IMG/VR virus record: IMGVR_UViG_3300025000_000201
Location: 1-42,459 of that record
Source: a virus
Reading direction: 5' to 3' (one strand)
Length of the DNA stretch: 42,459 bases
Shown piece after piece: positions 38,113 to 42,459 of this stretch; the stretch's first letter is position 1, and each line of letters opens with the position of its first letter. The translations under genes and the position numbers were made by a program. Under the pieces are notes generated by a model that was given only the letters and a program-made list of their open reading frames with translations, searched no databases and was not told where the DNA came from.

Positions 38113-38475
38113 ATGGCACTAAAGAACGCTAAAGTAGAAAAGAAACATGGAGTAGGGTACTACGTGGCTTACCGTAGGGAAGCTAAGAAGTATTGCTGTG
38201 TTTCCGAGAAGCATTACAACAATTACGGTGTAGAGTATGAGCGGGGTCAGTTCTATCATGATTACATGGATGCTGCTAAGGCTACTGATGTATTGAATCA
38301 TGGTGAAGACTTTGAAGTACCTGAGAACTCAGTAATCATAGTAAATCCAAAAGAACCCGAAGTGTCTCTACAACGATCCAACGAGTTGTCTCTAGAGACA
38401 GTTTCAAATGAACCGGAACCCTTGGTGACTGAAACCAAAGTCCCTGGTAAACGAGCAGTAAAATTTAAAGAATAA
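38113..38475 (+). CDS. Hypothetical protein
   Basis: The 120-residue protein has a folded N-terminal part (GVGYYVAYRREAKKYCCVSEKHY) and a disordered tail. The tail carries the palindrome at 38387-38400, encoding LSLETV, and a half site at 38363. GGGAGGAG precedes the ATG. The function is unknown. Confidence 0.7.
   Translation: MALKNAKVEKKHGVGYYVAYRREAKKYCCVSEKHYNNYGVEYERGQFYHDYMDAAKATDVLNHGEDFEVPENSVIIVNPKEPEVSLQRSNELSLETVSNEPEPLVTETKVPGKRAVKFKE
38387..38400. repeat. Dispersed palindrome site 21
   Basis: TGTCTCTAGAGACA, in the gene at 38113 (encodes LSLET); a half site lies 24 bp upstream. Confidence 0.9.
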
Positions 38476-38490
38476 CAAAGGTGAAATGAG

Positions 38491-39123
38491 ATGAGTAATA
38501 CAATTAGTAAATTAGGTATCGGTCGGCTCTGGCTAGACGGTACTGAGGTAACTGCAACTGCTAGTGAACTCAATGCACTAGATGGCATTACCGCTAGCGT
38601 AACAGAGCTAAATCGGGTGGCAGATGTCACCAGTGATGCTATGAGTGCTTCTACGGTGATGGCAGCTACTGTTGCTGACTATAGGGCAATAACTAACCGT
38701 GTTGGCGACGTTATTAAGACTGTGATCTATGTAGACCTTACTGGTGCCAAGAGTACAACTACTGATCTAGATGTCATCGGTGACACTGGGGCTTGCCATA
38801 TTGGTAGGGTTACTACTGCTGTAAACGGTCTCTTGTTCAAAGCTCGTATGTCTTGTGCTGAAACCCCTGCTACTGGGGCTGATGACATTAACCTCGCTAC
38901 GTCTACTGCTGCTACTGGTGCATATGATGCTGATGCCTCTGGCTTGGCTGGGTATGTTCTTAACCTGGATTCAAATGGTGCATGGGTCAAAGGAAGATCA
39001 GTGAATGTTACCACAGCTCCGGCTGTTGACAGTTACCTTTACCTTATTAATGGTGAGGCCGGTGTGGTAGGTACTTACACTGCTGGTATGATCGTTATTG
39101 AACTTTGGGGCTATGTTGTATAA
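38491..39123 (+). CDS. Head fibre-like / decoration protein
   Basis: The 210-residue protein has near-repeats ATASELNALDGITA and VTELNRVADVT, a pattern seen in trimeric phage head-fibre and tail-fibre stalks, then a beta-rich C-terminal domain (GDTGACHIGRVTTAVNGLLF). It is likely on the capsid surface given its position. Confidence 0.65.
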   Translation: MSNTISKLGIGRLWLDGTEVTATASELNALDGITASVTELNRVADVTSDAMSASTVMAATVADYRAITNRVGDVIKTVIYVDLTGAKSTTTDLDVIGDTGACHIGRVTTAVNGLLFKARMSCAETPATGADDINLATSTAATGAYDADASGLAGYVLNLDSNGAWVKGRSVNVTTAPAVDSYLYLINGEAGVVGTYTAGMIVIELWGYVV

Positions 39124-39144
39124 TCTTAACTAAGGAGTTCCACT

Positions 39145-40038
39145 ATGAACTATCTGGATATGTGTAAATCTACATATCGTCTAGTTGGAGAAAGTGGAGC
39201 ATTCAATTCAGTATCCACCGCTACTGGTTTCGAGCTAGTTGTAGCTGAAGCAGTATCGGAAGCATGGGAAGACATTCAAAGGGAACGTCCAGACTTTACG
39301 TTTAGGCGTTCCCATTCTTTTGTTAAGATAGACAGTACTAAGCAAATCTATAGTCCATCTACGGATTGGGGTTTGACAGACTTTGGATATCATGACAAGT
39401 CCATGCTGCTGTATGACAATGCCCCGCTTAGCCTCTATTCTTACGATAGGTTTCTGACTACACCAGTTAGCCAGAATGACTACAAGATAAACTTTACTTC
39501 TGGTGGAGTAGGAGTTCTAGAAATCGGAGTAGACATCGTTGGGGATACTAGTGGTGCTACTGCGACTATCAGTTCTGACGTTACTCTGTCGTCTGGCTCT
39601 TTCGCAGGAGGGGACGCTGCTGGGTACTTCTATGTAGAAGATGTTCACGGAGCATTTACTGATGGAGAGGGAATCGAAGTATCTTCGGTCAACTTCGCTA
39701 CACTCACAGATACAGAGCAGAGCACCGGGAGTCAGCCCTATGCGTACACGATAATCCCTAGCTCTCAAGACCTCTATTTCAATAAACTCAATGATGCTTA
39801 TGTAGTAGACTTCAATTACTTTAAGAAACTAGAGTCACTGAGTTCGAATGCCGATACTCCTACTTTTCGTTATGAATGGCATATGCTGATTGTGTATCGA
39901 GCCGTCTCTGAGCTAGCTTCGTACCTTGGGGAACCAGTGCTGGAGCAAAGGTACTCTATGAAGTACTCTCAGATGCTTGGGCAAATGATGAGATCAGAAG
40001 TCCCTGGGAGATATATTAAGAAGAGGCCGATAGCGTAA
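39145..40038 (+). CDS. Head-tail adaptor protein
   Basis: The 297-residue protein opens with MNYLDMCKSTYRLVGESGAF and EAVSEAWEDIQRERPDFTF, the layout of phage adaptor proteins that follow capsid genes (gp6/gp4-like, connector). A beta insertion (GDTSGATATISSDVTLSSG, FAGGDAAGYF) sits in the middle. It should bind the portal ring. AAGGAG precedes the ATG. Confidence 0.75.
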   Translation: MNYLDMCKSTYRLVGESGAFNSVSTATGFELVVAEAVSEAWEDIQRERPDFTFRRSHSFVKIDSTKQIYSPSTDWGLTDFGYHDKSMLLYDNAPLSLYSYDRFLTTPVSQNDYKINFTSGGVGVLEIGVDIVGDTSGATATISSDVTLSSGSFAGGDAAGYFYVEDVHGAFTDGEGIEVSSVNFATLTDTEQSTGSQPYAYTIIPSSQDLYFNKLNDAYVVDFNYFKKLESLSSNADTPTFRYEWHMLIVYRAVSELASYLGEPVLEQRYSMKYSQMLGQMMRSEVPGRYIKKRPIA

Positions 40039-42437
40039 TGAGACCCAACAAGATTACAATGCCACAGGTCAGGGACCAGATAGTCCAGTTTACTGGAGGA
40101 GTAAACGAGTCTGAGACCCAACTGGAATTGAAACCAGGGGAACTCATTGCTTGTCAGAACTACATGGAAGCAGACGGGCCAGCAAAGGGCTACGTCTCGT
40201 TGAAAGGGTTCGAGAGGTATGATGGAACTACCTTGGCTTCTACTATAGATGTTCCTATACTAAGGGATTATGGGCTACTGAACAATGATACAGTGGTCTT
40301 GCTTGAGTCAGATGGGACTCTTGGGTTTATTGATTTAAACAGTTCTGAGATATTCACAAGTACTTCTGTAACAGAGCCAGAGACACACTCCTTCTTTCCT
40401 AAATTTAAGGACACTTCTTTCTCCGTGAACAATCATGTTGGCGGGCTCTCAATGACTGATCCAACAAGTCTTATAGACCTCTCTGTAGATGACTTTACAG
40501 TAGACTTTAGGTTCAAAGCTGGACTCTTAATAGATGAAACAATTGACTCTACTCTTATTAATAAGACTGGAGTATTCAGAGTCTACTGTGATAGTGATGG
40601 GACTGATCTAAGGTTTGCTTTCAGCATCTCAGATGTAGCACCATCAACCACTACTGTAATTACTTCTAAGAAGATAGAGAGAAATGGAGAATACCATGTA
40701 GTTCTCTCAAGCAAAGTAGTAGCTGGAACTAGAATCACTAGGCTTTTAGTGAACGGGGAAACTCTCATAGAGAATGGCACCTTCGATACAGCAGAGATTA
40801 CAGGAACTGATGCGCTAGTATCCAACACCAATGCTCTCACTATCGGAGCCACTGTTCCAGCAACTAACACAGGTTCTACTTATGGATATTTCGATGCAAT
40901 CCGGATAGACATAGGCTCTTATAGATACTTTGGTCACTATGACATTCCTACACTCCCCTACTCTGATCCGGGGTATAGCACAATCAACTATGATGACAGG
41001 TCTAGGGAACTAGAGAGGGCTACTATCAAGCCCCCTTCTCTAGCTTACCAACCAAGTGGCATAGCATACTTCTCAGAGGATCACAAGATATACGTTAAAG
41101 CTGGGAACAAAGTTTACAACGACTCCGCTTCTGGATGGGTACAGAATACCAATATCACTCCAAATGCCCCAGAGTCAGCTACATATACTTCAGAGGTTAT
41201 GAGGACCGGGGGAACACTCAAAGGGGCTGACTACCGTATAGATGGATTTGATAGTGGTTCTTCAGTTCTGATCTTAGTTGATGGGGTTTCTTTACCTCGG
41301 ATTTGGGATGGGACTACCTGCACAGTACTAACCGACATAGCTATACTAGAGATGGCAGATGCGGGTCAGTACCCATCCTTCACTATGGTCTGGGCTAATA
41401 GAGTGGTACTTGGGTACGCTAGTGGACAGTTACTCATGTCAGCTTCATTCTCTCCTACAGATTTCTCTGGGGGATTCGGGGCTGGAGTAGTCCTTGGAGA
41501 TGCTTTAGTAGGCTTCGCAGAAGGACCAGAGGACACCATGATCTGTTTTATGAGGAACAGTATCAAGGTATTCTACAGCAGGATAGAAGCTAGTGCAGAC
41601 TTTACTATGACATCTAAGGTGTTCTCTAGGTCATCTGGAGCTATCGAGGGTACTATACAGAGGGCATTAAGTGACATAGTATACGCAGATGACAGAGGGG
41701 TTCTCTCGTTTCAGTCTACAGATAAGTACGGAGATTTTGAATCAGTAGCTCTGACCAAGAAGGTGAACAAAACTTTCCAGAGTAAGAAGCTAACGATCAC
41801 TTGCTCTATGATAGATAAAGAGAGTAACCAGTATCGGCTCTTCTTCGAAGATGGCTCAGGAATGATCTTCACATTTGATAAAGAGGGTAAGTTAGCTGGA
41901 GCTACTTTCTGCAAGTATCAGATCCCGGTGAGAGAAGTGGTTACTGGGGAAGATGTTAGTGGGAACATAGTGAAGTACTTTGTGTCCTCTACTAACTATG
42001 TCTACAAGATGGACTCTGGAACCTCTTTTGATGGGATCGACATACCAGTTGCCATAGAAACCTCGTTCCATAGCTACGGTGGTGCTAGGTACTGGAAGCG
42101 TTTTAGGAAGATCATCTTCGAGATAGACGCTGAAGACTATCACTTGTGGTTCAATTACAAAGTGAACTATGATTACAAAGAGAACTTCATCAATAACTCC
42201 CAGGATACTTCGTTGAGTCTCTTTGATACTATGTCTTCTTCTTCTCTCTGGGCTAAGGGAGACTGGGGTTCTTTCTTCTGGAGAAGCAAGAGTCTAGTTG
42301 AAAGACCAGCTCTGAATATCTCAGGCTATGGAACCAACATGAGTCTTGCAATGAATCACTCAAGCAGATACTTGAATCAGCACATTCTACACAACATGAT
42401 TGTGGATTACTCAGTGAACAATAGGAAAAGGAGATAG
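40038..42437 (+). CDS. Stopper/tail hub-like protein with LamG-type domain
   Basis: The 799 residues have start and stop overlapping with the adaptor (TAATG). The ends are beta-rich and resemble P22 gp10-type stopper/tail proteins (QFTGGVNESETQLELKPGEL; SGYGTNMSLAMNHSSRYL). An inserted jelly-roll of the LamG/concanavalin class lies at about residues 110-300 (DFTVDFRFKAG, EYHVVLSSKV, GYFDAIRID). That domain may bind host sugars. The functional call rests on position and partial resemblance. Confidence 0.7.
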   Translation: MRPNKITMPQVRDQIVQFTGGVNESETQLELKPGELIACQNYMEADGPAKGYVSLKGFERYDGTTLASTIDVPILRDYGLLNNDTVVLLESDGTLGFIDLNSSEIFTSTSVTEPETHSFFPKFKDTSFSVNNHVGGLSMTDPTSLIDLSVDDFTVDFRFKAGLLIDETIDSTLINKTGVFRVYCDSDGTDLRFAFSISDVAPSTTTVITSKKIERNGEYHVVLSSKVVAGTRITRLLVNGETLIENGTFDTAEITGTDALVSNTNALTIGATVPATNTGSTYGYFDAIRIDIGSYRYFGHYDIPTLPYSDPGYSTINYDDRSRELERATIKPPSLAYQPSGIAYFSEDHKIYVKAGNKVYNDSASGWVQNTNITPNAPESATYTSEVMRTGGTLKGADYRIDGFDSGSSVLILVDGVSLPRIWDGTTCTVLTDIAILEMADAGQYPSFTMVWANRVVLGYASGQLLMSASFSPTDFSGGFGAGVVLGDALVGFAEGPEDTMICFMRNSIKVFYSRIEASADFTMTSKVFSRSSGAIEGTIQRALSDIVYADDRGVLSFQSTDKYGDFESVALTKKVNKTFQSKKLTITCSMIDKESNQYRLFFEDGSGMIFTFDKEGKLAGATFCKYQIPVREVVTGEDVSGNIVKYFVSSTNYVYKMDSGTSFDGIDIPVAIETSFHSYGGARYWKRFRKIIFEIDAEDYHLWFNYKVNYDYKENFINNSQDTSLSLFDTMSSSSLWAKGDWGSFFWRSKSLVERPALNISGYGTNMSLAMNHSSRYLNQHILHNMIVDYSVNNRKRR

Positions 42438-42442
42438 AGCAA

Positions 42443-42459
42443 GTGGGTACTAATAGATT
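42443..42459 (+). CDS. Possible start of next gene (partial)
   Basis: A GTG codon follows AAGGAGATAGAGCAA; only five codons lie within the window. Confidence 0.3.

Noticed and set aside
711-38400. Similarity of TGTCTC to the plant auxin response element
   Set aside because: A coincidence of sequence; nothing else in the window is eukaryotic.

Overview
The window is a large piece of a tailed double-stranded DNA phage (class Caudoviricetes) genome. Genes are tightly packed and often overlap at ATGA or GTGA. Nearly all have strong AGGAGG-like ribosome binding sites, and all three stop codons are used. The portal, scaffold, HK97-fold capsid, head-tail adaptor and stopper order, with T7-like replication enzymes, suggests a short-tailed (podovirus-like) phage. 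The host cannot be named from the sequence; a bacterium with B12 and Tat export is suggested by the B12-dependent reductase and a twin-arginine signal peptide.

Layout. Positions 1-29332 are transcribed leftward (minus strand). From the left edge they hold a DRB0094-type RNA ligase (cut by the window), a small redox-looking cluster (2[4Fe-4S] ferredoxin, Cys-rich protein, Tat-signal protein), a GGQ release-factor-like protein, and a class II ribonucleotide reductase (NrdJ) carrying two inteins. Many small genes follow (FmdB-type zinc ribbon, DUF1599, metallophosphoesterase and others), then a phage lipoprotein and six tRNA genes (Ile, Thr, Asn, Gln, Leu, Pro). Next is the replication block: endonuclease I, 5'-3' exonuclease, single-strand binding protein, sigma-like factor, family A DNA polymerase and primase-helicase. 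It is followed by a CobS/CobT-like pair (MoxR AAA+ ATPase and a HExxH/vWA protein) and a run of small early genes. Positions 29333-30079 are a structured non-coding divergence region. From 30080 to the right edge genes read rightward: candidate small terminase, large terminase, portal, scaffold, major capsid protein, a terminator, head fibre or decoration proteins, adaptor, and a large LamG-containing stopper/tail protein.

Most striking signals. (1) A perfect palindrome, TGTCTC-YR-GAGACA, occurs 21 times, 19 of them in the leftward 30 kb. Fifteen copies lie inside genes, where they write the same short peptide (SLET, SPET or VSGD) into unrelated proteins. It looks like a dispersed operator or stoperator system, or another genome-wide protein-binding site. 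(2) Two intergenic regions carry matching 89-bp elements with conserved ends and a diverged 41-bp centre, each holding one palindrome. (3) NrdJ is interrupted by two unrelated inteins, each inserted immediately before a catalytic cysteine. The first begins with proline and carries the complete Trp/Cys/Thr signature of class 3 inteins.

How the parts fit. NrdJ supplies dNTPs, and the nearby ferredoxin may supply electrons (inference). The T7-like enzymes replicate and recombine the genome. The RNA ligase and phage tRNAs may protect or supplement translation. The sigma-like factor and the palindromes are candidates for temporal control.
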